NCBI GenBank assembly: GCA_030847615.1 | Contig: JAUMIR010000003.1 | Span: 29,014,501 to 29,078,500, forward strand | DNA from: Gambelia wislizenii | Lineage: Eukaryota; Chordata; Lepidosauria; Squamata; Crotaphytidae | DNA length: 64,000 nucleotides | Direction of reading: 5' to 3' | In this document: positions 53,002-63,647 of the stretch, piece by piece | How the letters are laid out: every line of letters begins with the position of its first letter | Position numbering within the stretch: position 1 is the stretch's first letter | The notes under the pieces: model-generated | Told to the model about the DNA's origin: nothing | The model's database searches: none | The model's input: the letters and a program-made list of their open reading frames with translations, nothing else | Translations under genes and position numbers: made by a program

Positions 53002-56000
53002 TTATGTAATAATTGTTTCAGCATTTCCCCATCTTTGTTCTAAATATTTAGATAATTTGATCCAGATTTGTTGGTTCTTGTCTATATACTTACCTTTTAT
53101 GAGCATGGTTAAACGATCTGTTCCTATCATTTCGTGAGTTTTTATTAGCCACTGGTCTATTGTAGGTGTCTCAGGGTTTTTCCACATGGATGCATATGTT
53201 AATCTTGCTGCCGCCAGCATGTAGAATAATACTCTTTCCTTTTCTTGGTCTAACTTCTCTTCTTGTATACCCAATAGGAAGGTTTCAGGTTTAAATGAGA
53301 TGTTGCATTCTAATATTTCATTACAAATTTTTTGAATCTGCAACCAGAATTTTTTGGCTTTGTCACATGTCCACCACACGTGGTAGAATGTTCCTGGGTT
53401 ATGTTCACATATCCAACATTTGCTGCTCGTTTTTTTGTACATTTTAGCCAATCTGTGTGGGGAGAGATGCCATCTATAAAACATTTTGTAACAGTTCTCC
53501 CGAATATTCTGGCTTAAAGTAAATTTCATTTTGTTTTGTCCACATTACTTCCCACTTTTCCAATTCTATTGGGTGTCCAATATTCTGAGCCCATTTTATC
53601 ATGTTCTCTTTAATTGTCTCCTCTTGAGTTTCCCATTCTAACAAAGTTTGGTAAAATCTGGCGATCATTTTTTTATTTCCAGGATTAACAATTTTATCCC
53701 ATATGCAGTTTGTTTTTTCTATGCCCTCCAATTTTGTATCCATTTTAGTTCTTTCTCTAATTTGTCTATATAGATACCAGTGACATATTATTCCATCTTT
53801 TTCCAATTCTTCTTGTGTTTTAATTATGTATTGTCCATTTTCAATCTTTAATATGTCTTTGTATGTTATCCAATTCTGTGATTTTGTCTTTTCTCTACTA
53901 AATAGTGCCTCGTGGGGCAACATCCACATCGGTAATTTTGGACATAATCTTGCCTTATATTTTTTCCATATTTTTATTAAAGCTCTTCTAATGAAATGAT
54001 TATTAAAATCTCTATTGACTGCTTCTTTATTATAGAATAAATATGCATGCCACCCAAATCGATTGTTCGTTCCTTCAAGTCTTAATAATTTCGGGTCCTC
54101 TAATGTTGTCCATTCTTTTATCCATGACAAGCAGCAAGCTTCATAGTATAATTTTAAATTTGGTACATCAAGGCCACCTCTTTTCTTTATGTCTTGTAAG
54201 ACTTTCATTTTTACTCTGGGCTTTTTTTCCATCCAAATGAATCTGGAGATATCTCCCTGCCACTTCATAAATACTGAATTGTTGTGTATAATGGGTATCG
54301 TTTGAAATAGATATATCAGTTTAGGCAAGCAGTTCATTTTAATTGTCGCTATTCTACCGAGAAAAGATAACTTTAGGTTTTGCCAGTTTTTCAAATCTTT
54401 TTTAATTTCTGTCCATAATTTCTCATAATTATTTTGAAACAATTCAGAATTCTTGTTTGTGACATCTATTCCTAAATACCGTGCTTTTTTGACTATTTTG
54501 TATCCAGATTTTTCCACCAATATCTCTCCTTCTTCTCGCTTCATATTTTTTGTTATTATTACCGTTTTTTCCTTATTTATTTTCAATCCCGTTAATGTCT
54601 CAAAGTCTTTAAGTATTGTTATTAATGTCGAGATTTCTTCTATTGGATCCCCTAATGATATCAATAAGTCGTCTGCATATAACTTTATTTTGTAGTTGTA
54701 TTTGCCTAATTTAATTCCTTGTATTTTGTTTTCTTCTCTTATTTTTATGCTCAAAATCTCCATTACTAGCAAAAATAGTAGTGGGGAGAGCGGACATCCC
54801 TGTCTCGTACCTTTTTGAATTTGTATTTCCTTTGTTCTCTCCCCATTTATTATTAACTTTGCTTTCTGGTCATCGTAGATTGCTTCAATCCATTTTGAAA
54901 ATTCTTTCCCTGCATTAATTATTTCCAAAATGTCCGCTATTATTTCCCAATTCACATTATCGAAAGCCTTTTCGATATCCAAAAAGTTTAAGGCAAGTTT
55001 CTTGTCCACCTGACAATCACAATATTCAATCAAGTTGAGGACATGCCGTATATTATCTTTTATGTATCTTCCGGGAATAAAGCCTCTTTGGTCCGTGTGT
55101 ATCCAATCTGCAAGTACTTTCTTCAGTCTGAAGGCCAAAATTGATGCAAAAATTTTATAATCTACGTTTAATAATGAAATTGGGCGGTAATTTTTGGGAT
55201 CTTGTGGGTCCCTGTTTTCTTTATGTATTAATATTATATTCGCCTCTTTCCAAGAGTTAGGTATAGCTCCTTTTTTAATTCTGTCTAGAGTTTTTTTTTC
55301 AAAGGCAAGATTAATTGGTCCTCCATAACTTGATAGTATTTTGGAGTAAACCCATCTGGGCCTGGTGATTTCCCTATCTTCATTCTTTTGATCGCCTCTG
55401 AAATTTCTGCAACTGTTATTGGTTGATTTAATCTTTGCCGCTGTTCTTCAGTAAGTTTTGCCAATGAGTTATCCCCTAGGAAAGCTTGTATACTTCCTGT
55501 ACTTGTTTCTCGTTTTTTATATAATGATTCATAGTATTTCCTGAATATTGCTTTAATTTTATCTTGGTCTGAATATATCTGTGCTCCTTCCTTGATCTTT
55601 GCGATGTGATTTCTTTCTTTATCTTTTCTTAATTTCACTGCTAGCCACCTCCCTGGTTTGTTTGAATGTTCAAATTGTACTTGTTTTGTGTATTGTAATT
55701 TTTTATGAATTTCTTCTATTGTTTCGAATGATAATTGCTGTTGTAGTATTTTTATTTCCCTTAATATCTGTTTGTTTAATGGGTCATCTTGGAGATCTCT
55801 TTCTTTTTTCCTTATTTCTTCTTTTATCTTTGTTGTTTTCTCCATTTTCCTTTTTTTAATTTCTGATGCTTGCTGAATAAAAAACCCTCTCATCACTGCT
55901 TTTGAAGCCTCCCATACCGTAATTATATCTGTCTCACCATTCATATTTTCTTTGAAATACCAATTGAGAATTTGTTTTGCTTTTTGGACTATTTTTTTCT

Positions 56001-56758
56001 CTTTGCAAAATATTGTCGCTCAATCTCCAGTTATATTCTGATTTTCTTTCTTTTAGTTCCAGCTTCACCGGATTATGGTCCGACCAGATCCTTGGCAATA
56101 TTTCAATTTTATGTATTGTGTTACACATATTGTTCGTTAACATATAGAAATCAATCCTCGAGAACGACTTGTGTCATTCTGAAAAGAATGTGTAATCTCT
56201 TGCATCATTGTATTTATACCTCCATGCATCTGTTAATAATAAGCTTGTTGTCATCTTAAAGAAAGTCTTAGGTAATTTCCCTTGTCTTGCCTTGATTTTT
56301 TGGTTTGATTGTCTATCCAGTGTTGGCGCGATCACCCCGTTCCAATCTCTGAATAGCATCATCCTGTCATAATTGTATTCCGTGATCTTCCTCAATAACT
56401 CCTCAAAGAATTTGTCCTTGTTTTCAAGTGGTGCATATAATCCCAGTATCAATGTTTTCTTGTTTTGTATAACCCCTTCTAAACCAATGTAATGGCCTGC
56501 AGGGTCAGTGAATAGTTGTTCTACTTGAATTCTATGATTTACATATATTACTACCCCTTTTTTCTTCTTTTCGTTCGCTGAGATAAATTCTGCGCCTAAT
56601 TTTTTATTTTTCAATAATTTTATGTCATCTTTTCTGACATGAGTTTCTTGGAGGCATATTATGTCCAATTTCTTTTTCTCCAAAAGATGAAATATTTTCC
56701 TCCTCTTTTCAGGCGCGTTTAGTCCTTTAACATTCCAAGTAATAATTCTTAAGTTCAT
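53002..56758 (-). pseudogene. L1 ORF2 (EN-RT-Cys domain), four disabling changes
   Basis: EN at the start: MNLRIITWNVKGLNAPEKRR, CLQETHV, LGLYAP, DWNGVIAPTLDR and WSDHNPVKLEL. RT: KSPGPDGF, then RGFIPGRYIKDN, NFLDIEKAFDNVNW, GTRQGCPLSPLL and KLYADDLLISL (YADD). The C-terminus has CWICEHNPGTFYHVWWTC (CX2CX8HX4C). Breaks are an in-frame TGA at 56174-56176 and frameshifts near 55950, at the T-run 55288-55299 and near 53500. The protein would have nicked DNA at TTTTAA-like sites and copied L1 RNA. Length (~1250 codons) is normal for ORF2. The gap to ORF1 is short, as usual in L1. Confidence 0.95.
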
Positions 56759-56789
56759 AATTAGTTAATACAAAATGTCTTTTTTGTTT

Positions 56790-57749
56790 TTACTCTATCG
56801 CTTCTTCTTCTTCTTCTCCAGATTCTTCTTTTCCCTCTTCTTCCTGTTCTTCTTCCTCTACTCTCTGTCTAAGTTCTGTTTCTTCCTTCTCTTCCTCTTC
56901 TTCTCTTTGTTCTTCTTGTGTCTGTTGCCTTTTAGTATATTTGTATCTTGATTTTAATTCTGTCTTAAATTTTTCTAAGAATTCCTCCGCTTTTTTTGGT
57001 GTGTCAATTTTGAAGAATTTTTGATTGAATTTAAAGGATAATCCTTCCAATTTCTCCCATCTGTAAGGGATTCCGCTTTGTCTTAACTGTGTTGTTAGGA
57101 TATTGTAATTTTTTCTCTTTTTCAAAATCCTCATGGGGATGTCCTTATATATCACCACTTCGTTGTCCTCAATCTGAAATTTGTGGTCATAATTTAGTTG
57201 GAGTATTAGATCTCTCGTTTTCTTCCTCACAAAGTACACCACCACATCTCTTGGTAAGTTCTTCTGTTTCGCCACTTTCGATGAGATTCTATAGATTTTA
57301 TCTATTTCCCACTCCAGTTGTGCTTTCGTTTTCCCAATAAATTTTGCTAATTTTGGTATTAAATATTTGTATAAGTCTTCGCTTTCTTGTTCTTTTATCC
57401 CTCTTATTTTTATACAATTTTCCCTCCATTTCAGTTCTTGGAGGGCTCTTTTGTCCAAATCTTGCTCCTGGGCTTCTTCTAATACTCCTGTTCTTGTTTC
57501 TACCTGTTCAACTCTATTTTCTAGCGTATCCACCTTCTCTCTTAGTTGTTTCGTGTCTTCCATTACTTTCTGTATTGAGTCCTTTATCCCTTTCAATTCT
57601 TTCTTCATTTCTTGTTTGAGTTCCGTCCTCATTTCCTTCATTTCTGCTCTCATCAGTTTTATTTCTTCTAGTATTGATGATAGATTTGGGTCTGATGCTC
57701 TTCTAGTTACTTGTATGGTTGACTGTGTTAAATTTTTCCTTGTTGTCAT
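56790..57749 (-). CDS. L1 ORF1 protein (RNA-binding chaperone), open
   Basis: 319 codons from ATG at 57749. Residues ~20-105 form a coiled coil (LEEIKLMRAEMKEMRTELKQ, then heptads to VLEEAQEQ), which in L1 ORF1p mediates trimer formation. An RRM-like core starts near residue 110 (RENCIKIRGIKEQE) and a C-terminal domain runs to about residue 270 (DIPMRILKKRKNYN, then KFFKIDTPKKAEEFLEKF). The last ~45 residues are almost all Glu with some Arg/Gln, an acidic tail outside the conserved core. ORF1p coats L1 RNA in the cytoplasm. The ORF is uninterrupted although ORF2 is dead. The tail partly reflects a GAA/GAG-rich repeat in the DNA. Confidence 0.93.
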   Translation of the reverse strand: MTTRKNLTQSTIQVTRRASDPNLSSILEEIKLMRAEMKEMRTELKQEMKKELKGIKDSIQKVMEDTKQLREKVDTLENRVEQVETRTGVLEEAQEQDLDKRALQELKWRENCIKIRGIKEQESEDLYKYLIPKLAKFIGKTKAQLEWEIDKIYRISSKVAKQKNLPRDVVVYFVRKKTRDLILQLNYDHKFQIEDNEVVIYKDIPMRILKKRKNYNILTTQLRQSGIPYRWEKLEGLSFKFNQKFFKIDTPKKAEEFLEKFKTELKSRYKYTKRQQTQEEQREEEEEKEETELRQRVEEEEQEEEGKEESGEEEEEAIE

Positions 57750-58379
57750 CTTTTCCCCTACTTTTCTCTATCTTCCAGCTTTCTTTCTCTTTGTATTTCC
57801 ACCTACTGTTTCTTGTTTCTTCTTTCCTCTCTCTCCTCTTCCCCTCCCTTCTTTTCTCCTCTTCCCCCTCTTCTCTCCTCTTCCTTTCCCTATCTCCCTC
57901 TTCTTACTTCTTTTCCTCCTCTTTTTTTTTTTTACGTTTATGGTGGTGCAATAGTCAATTTAGTTCGTCAATTTGTTTTAAATTAATTAATTTTGAGAAT
58001 TATCTATTTAGTCTACAAAGAAGGGGAAATTGTTATTAATGTTTTTTCCTTATGTTTAGGAATTTTACTTTTAAATCTAAATTTACAGTTCGGATTTGCA
58101 CTCTCAATAAACTAAAACATATTAAGTTGCTTAGTTATGAAGCAAGGAGTAGGAAAAAAGAAAAAAGAGAAAAAAAGAAAAAAAACTGTATTTTTTTAAA
58201 TGATCAAATTATCTATAAATTGTCTCACAGTGTTGTCATGGCAATAGTGATAATATTTATAAGGTTGTTATAGTACCCAAAATTTACTGAGATTTCTTTG
58301 GCATTTCTATATGATCCCCTTGCTGAAGGAGATAATATCTGTAGATTCTTCAACACTGTTAATACGGGTAATAGGTAGA
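57750..58379 (-). promoter_or_regulatory. L1 5' UTR (presumed internal promoter)
   Basis: The region between the TSD and ORF1 includes a long purine-rich run on the minus strand (pyrimidine-rich on +, 57765-57935). L1 5' UTRs hold an internal Pol II promoter. No single promoter motif can be assigned from sequence. Confidence 0.65.
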
Positions 58380-58395
58380 ATAGAACTCTATTTCT
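58380..58395. repeat. 16-bp target-site duplication of full-length L1 (right, 5' side)
   Basis: ATAGAACTCTATTTCT, identical to 52553-52568. Confidence 0.95.
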
Positions 58396-58740
58396 CACAC
58401 TGCTGGCCCAAGATCTTTTGCCTCTTGAGGCAAATGAAAGTGTGGTTCCCTTAACCATTTCACATGCAGAATGGCATGCAATCTTACTTTGACACTGTTT
58501 ATGAGGTTCGTGAGGTTGGGAGGCTAGTTTAAGGATCGTGGGGTAGGATGCCTGGACACCATTTTGGTATTTCAAAGAAGGATTCCCCCACTATACTACA
58601 AGGATGTATCACTCAGTGTGACTCTGCCTGATAACAGGGCTAATGCTGTGCTCTCATTTTCATGGTCTGTCTCTGGTGAGAGTGAAGAAATTGTAAAGTC
58701 TGGTGTCAATCTTGGCAAACTGAATCCTAGTCAAGAAGAG
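58396..58740. other. Non-coding stretch, nothing recognised
   Basis: No gene or known repeat. Confidence 0.4.
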
Positions 58741-58744
58741 ATGG

Positions 58745-59035
58745 ATCTGTGAAGTCGAAGGCTTTCACAGCCAGAATCCACAGATTTTCATTGTTGTTTT
58801 TTTTTTTCTGAGCTGTGAGGCTGTGTTCTGGAAGAGGTTCTTTCTGATGTTTCACCTGCTTCTGTGGCTGGCATCTTCAGACTTTCCTGGTGTCTTGGAA
58901 CAGTTTCTCCCCATTCTCTATGGGGAGAAACTGTTCCAAGACACCCGGAGACTGGAAAATCTGAAGATGCCAGCCACAGATGCAGGCAAAACATCAGAAA
59001 AAAACTCTTCCAGAACACAGCCTCACATCCGGGGG
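58745..59035. mobile_element. Palindromic repeat, possible Penelope-like or foldback element
   Basis: GTGAGGCTGTGTTCTGGAAG (58815) pairs with CTTCCAGAACACAGCCTCAC (ends 59026). The arms of ~100 bp meet at CCCCATTCTCTATGGGG near 58920. The outer text GAAGTCGAAGGCTTTCACAG is common in reptile repeats that I associate, without proof, with Penelope-like terminal sequences. Confidence 0.7.
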
Positions 59036-59526
59036 GGGGGGACACAAGGAAAATCTAGAGATGGATCTACTGTTGTGCTGAGGTGTCATTTATCTAGTCA
59101 AAAGTGGCAACTCTAGAACAGAAGGAGAGGTGGATTCTGTTATTTGAAGCATAGAGCTATATTAATGAAACTCTTTTCTGATTAAGATAAACATGTCTAT
59201 TTCAGTTTCTCATTTTTTATTTCATTCTCTTTCTCTACCAGTTCATGGTTGGATAGTTGTTTGTTTTTTCTCTTTTAAAAACGCATGAATACTTAAGTTA
59301 GGATTGTCCCATGGTATCATCTAGGCAGAAATTTATATATATGTTTGTGTACATTATTGCTAATAGACACATTTTTCTATGTATTTGTGCTTAATGACTG
59401 CATTTGCAAACAATTTCCTCTAATTGAATGCAGTGCTGTGTATTATTTTCACTAATAAATTATTTTTCTGTACCCTAATGTACGCATAGTAGCATGAATC
59501 CTTTTGTAACTCCTAAATAGAGTATA

Positions 59527-59752
59527 GCTGTCCCTCAATATCCACGGATTTGGTATTCACAGATTTAAGTATTCACTGTTTGAAAATATTCTTTAAAAAA
59601 TAATAATCCAAAAGGCAAACCTGTTTTTTGCCATCTTATATAAGGGACACCATTTTGCTATGCCATTGCATATAATGGGACTTGAGTATTCACGGATTTT
59701 GGTATCCACGGGGGGTTTTGGAACCAAACCCTAGCGAATATGAAGGGACAAC
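59527..59752. mobile_element. Tigger/pogo-like MITE
   Basis: The left end GCTGTCCCTCAATATCCACG and the reverse of the right end AGTTGTCCCTTCATATTCGC are inverted repeats. TTATATAAGGGACACCATTT inside matches 45886-46123 in reverse. Confidence 0.8.
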
Positions 59753-61180
59753 TCCACACCCATTGAATCAATAGGATTTCCATAGGTTTGAATCACCATT
59801 GAAGAATCAGTTCAATAGGTTTACTCTTGTTGGGACTGACCAATGGGATTAAGGGAGATATACACATTTTTGTACATTTTTTTTATGAAGAACTGCATTT
59901 CAAAATTCAAGAGAGAGCAAATACTGAAGTATAACTGCATTTGCTGATACATTGGCATGTTTAGTTTGATATGTTGTGCATTAACATGCAAAGTGCATGA
60001 TTCTCTCCCTCATCCCTACTTCCTGGATGGCGCAAGTAAAATTAGAAGCCTTTGACTGAGGACCAGCTCCACTGTTAGACATAGTGACGCAGCCTCCTCA
60101 AGCAGCAGCTTTGGGGTATCATGAAATGGCAACATATCTTAAATTATTTAAATTCTTAGTATTTCTGGGGATGAGGAGAGACACTTATTGGGTTAGCCAG
60201 AGCTGGGAAGTAACTCTATTATCTGTAATGTCTTATTGTTAGGGGACAATGCTGGATTTTTGTTGTTGTTGTTTAAATAATAAAATATTTGGTAACATTA
60301 TTACTTCAGGTAGTGCAATGAATAATTTGTTGTTATTTGCCTTCAAGTTGAACTTCAAGAGACCTCTGGAACTTTCAGCAGAATGGTGGATGGATGGGCA
60401 CCCCAGTGGTGATAGTACCAAAGGGGGCTGTTGCCATCAGCAGACAGTGCCAGCCCAGAGACACTGGGACCAGAAGAATTTGTTCCCTAGGCAAGGGGGA
60501 ACCATAGGCTGCTCATGAGGATCTGATTCCCAGCCCTGACTTGCTGCTCGGTATAGCACAGCAGAACACGGTGGGGCGGAGGGGACTGTGTGCTACGAAC
60601 TCTGTCGCTGCTGGCTGCAATGGCATCCACATCCTGAAGCAGGCCCCCAGGCCAGGATCTTTGGTGGGCCCCCTACCTACAGCTAAGGTTAAGGGCAGCA
60701 AGATGCTCTACAGAATTTAGGAGAAAAATTAAAATAGTCAGTTTGATGATGACACCAAATAATATTTATATTTATTTATTTTTATTTTTTTTAAAACTAA
60801 CTGGATTTACATAATAAAAAAATTACAATAATATCACACCAGACCCCTTCCTAATTCCGGGTGCCCAGGCCCCCAGGCTAGAGCCAGCCCCCCCTTTGTG
60901 CGGTTTGTACTACTGCTTCAGCATAAAGCTCCACATCTACCCTTTTACATATGTAAAACTGACGAAGTATCAAGAGAAACCCTTAACTGAAAGTGTCATT
61001 TAACTTCTACATTAATCTGAGTGAGCAAAACATTTATGTGACTCTCAAGTAGACTACAGACAAGTCCTGCCAGAAAGTGAGTAACCTTTAAAAGAGACTT
61101 AAATATCCCTTAAAAGTGGGCTTTAAATAAGAAAGAACCACTTTTTAACATACTCAGTGGAGGAAAAAAGAGGACAATAG
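59753..61180. other. Non-coding stretch without recognised genes
   Basis: The CR1/RTE-like word TTGTTGTTATTTGCCTTCAA near 60328 may be a LINE trace. Open frames 60249-60518 and 60513-60701 have no domain. 60850-60900 is C-rich. Confidence 0.45.
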
Positions 61181-61184
61181 TTTT

Positions 61185-61268
61185 GAATTACCAAGCATTA
61201 TTATCTTTTCCAGTGAGCCACATTATGTCATGGATATGTCCAAAGTATGACAGCCTCAGTTTATTTTC
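61185..61268 (-). mobile_element. RTE/BovB-like LINE scrap, antisense
   Basis: TTACCAAGCATTATTATCTT and GATATGTCCAAAGTATGACA match 29885-29960 and 50330-50345. Confidence 0.6.
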
Positions 61269-61689
61269 TTGTTATTCCTAAAATGTTCCTTTTGTGTCTT
61301 CCTTTTGAGGATTGGAAGGCCATGTTTGTATTTTTACATTTACTTTAAAAATAATGAAGGGTAACTCATTAATAATTTGTAATTAGTAAGCTATTATAAA
61401 ATAGGCTATGGTTTTTTATTATCTCAAGTACAAGAATACTGTTTTTATTGCTTTGGTTACTCTATGTCATGGTTTACATCAGAGTGGAAATCACACGATG
61501 CCATGCTTCTTCAATAAAACAGCTTTGGCTATCCAAGCTTTATGGAAAAATCCATAACATCACCCCTTTTCATGCTAGTTTTGACCTTCTCAACTGGTCC
61601 AGATCTTCTGACATTACCTGATGGCGTGGCAAGATGCCACCTGGAAGCATCCCATGTTTTAGAGGTAAAACAGGTATGAATTAGTGATG

Positions 61690-61920
61690 TGCAGTAGTTG
61701 GTGTGTTGGGCTAGGACTTGAGGGATCCCCATTCTAGTCCCTGTTGTGGCCCCATTCTAGTCCCATGTGGTGAATTTGGACCAGTCATAATTATTCAGCT
61801 TGATCAGCCTCACGGGGTTATTGAGTGAGGATTCTGTAACTCTGAGGACAAAGTTGGGGGTGAGGGAAGAAAGGTGGGATATCAATGCAACATTAAACAT
61901 ATGAATTAATGCAGCTTCAT
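61690..61920 (+). mobile_element. Degraded tRNA-headed SINE
   Basis: AGTTGGTGTGTTGGGCTAGG, CATGTGGTGAATTTGGACCA, TCAGCCTCACGGGGTTATTG and GGTGGGATATCAATGCAAC follow a common SINE plan with a GGTGGGATAT-type tail. Part of the head (CCCCATTCTAGTCCC) is duplicated. Confidence 0.55.
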
Positions 61921-63035
61921 TTAGGTTACCTGAAGGATGGTTATCTTCCCATATAAACATCTCTAGCTTTTAAGATCTGCAGAAGAGAACTTTCAGTCCC
62001 ATCACCTTTGGAAGTACATTTCCAAGGGATCCAGAAACACACCTTCTCAAGGATTATTTCCCAATGTTGAAATTACCTTCTCTGAGAGATTAAGTTGGCT
62101 CCCTTTCTATGGGTCTTTCTGCCAGCCAGCCAAGAACTTTTTATCAGGCTGGCCATCAGTAACTAACTAGAGTTAAATAGAGATGCTGGACTTTTAATAT
62201 GTTGTATGCAGCAGAAAACAAATAAGTATACAGTAATTATTATTCTGCACTTCCAGAAGCTGCAAGGATGAATTGTCCAGCTTTCTAATACTTGCTGGAA
62301 AAGTTGGAATGCTCTTTATCCAAGGATCCTAATGTGATCAGCCTAGCAATGTGGTTCCTGAACATTATGCACAATGATATTAAAATTTGGTCCACAATCA
62401 ACATGTTTGGGTTTGTGTTGGAAGTTCATTATTTCCACCCAGATTTTCCCCAGGTAATTAATATAGGCATGTAAATCAGAGTCAAACCTCCCCCCTACCT
62501 AATTTTTAGCCACAATCAGTGAACAGGCTTGAGCATATAAATTGCAACTGCAATTGAATAATAAATGAGAATTGGAAACCAGCTGTGAAAAACAGGCTCC
62601 TAAATCATTTTGGAATCCCAGGAAGGTGCAGTACTTTGGTGAAAAGCCGATGGCATTGTAGACACTGAGCAAGATTTAAGGCTTCTTGAGACAGAGAATC
62701 CAGGAGAGATCTGGGTTTACAAGATTGACTACAGTGCTTGAAATCTCCAGGAGAAGCATTCATCAAAAAAGAGCCAGGGAATAACTAAAAAGTTATGATT
62801 TAATTAAGAGTAGTCAGCATGCATTCACAAAAAGGAGATTTTAGATTGTAAATATGATTGATACATTCCAGTTTTTGCTGAAGTAAAGGTGTTTTAAAAG
62901 TCCTGCCAAACAATCCATAGAAAAGTGAGTAACAAAAGGGTTTGGATTGAGCATTGGATAAAATGTAATGATGTTACATGCTTATATATAAGGGTTAACA
63001 ATTTATGCATATCTAGTGGTGGCCTAGGTGTTGTT
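61921..63035. other. Non-coding stretch, nothing recognised
   Basis: 62280-62560 looks single-copy. No gene is recognised. Confidence 0.4.
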
Positions 63036-63039
63036 CTTG

Positions 63040-63192
63040 TTACTCATTGCCATCAGGTTGAATGCAACATATGGTGTCCTTATCAATTAGAGGCTTCTAA
63101 GAGCTCTATTCAGCAAGAGCCCTGTTCAGGGCTTGCAAATTCAGAGTTCACTTAATTGAACCAATCCGTCTGTAATATGGTCCTCTTTTCTT
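63040..63192 (-). mobile_element. RTE/BovB-like LINE fragment, antisense
   Basis: TTGCCATCAGGTTGAATGCA, GCAAGAGCCCTGTTCAGGGC and CCGTCTGTAATATGGTCCTC match 49982-50122. The next CR1 begins within ~10 bp. Confidence 0.65.
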
Positions 63193-63194
63193 AC

Positions 63195-63515
63195 TACCTA
63201 AGAGGTGATATGATAGCCATGTTTAAATATTCGAAGGGATGTCATACTGAGGATGGAACAAGCTTGTTTTCTGCTACTCCAGAGACTAGGACATGGAGCA
63301 ATGGACTCAAACTACAGGAAAAGAGATTCCACCAAAACATTAGTAAGAAATTCCTTACATTAAGAGCTATTCGGCAGTGGAATATGCTGCCTTGGAGTGT
63401 GGTGGAGTCTCCTTCTTTGGAGGTTTTTAAACTGAGGCTGGATGGCCATCTGTCAGGGGGTTGGACTAGATGGTCCTTGTGGTCTCTTCCAACTCTATGA
63501 TTCTGATTCTATGAC
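63195..63515 (+). mobile_element. CR1 LINE 3' end
   Basis: AAGAGGTGATATGATAGCCA, GCAAGCTTGTTTTCTGCTAC, GGAGGTTTTTAAACTGAGGC and GGTTGGACTAGATGGTCCTT precede the tail CTATGATTCTGATTCTATGA. ORF text: YSKGCHTEDGTSLFSATPET. Confidence 0.9.
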
Positions 63516-63607
63516 CTTCCACTTTCCCCTTAGCATTATTGTCTAAGTCAATTATGTCTTATTTCTGTATTCCTGGGGGCCACTCTGTTCATATGTACAA
63601 TTAAATA

Positions 63608-63647
63608 CAACACACACACACACACGCACACACACACACACACACAT
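63608..63647. repeat. (CA)n microsatellite
   Basis: ACACACACACACACACACGC, then further CA repeats. Confidence 0.95.

Larger units (their letters stand above)
52569..58379 (-). mobile_element. Full-length L1 LINE, minus strand
   Basis: A perfect 16-bp duplication bounds a 5.81-kb element. On the minus strand it has a ~630-bp 5' UTR (58379-57750), ORF1 (57749-56790), a 31-bp gap, ORF2 (56758 to about 53002), a ~430-bp 3' UTR and an A-rich tail. The tail is seen as T-runs at 52568-52588, with one interruption. ORF1 is open. ORF2 has one stop and three frameshifts, so the copy cannot move on its own. Confidence 0.95.

Noticed and set aside
57089..58039. Plus-strand hydrophobic open frames, which could look like membrane proteins
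   Set aside because: They are antisense shadows of the L1 ORF1 purine-rich coding strand and the polypurine 5' UTR.
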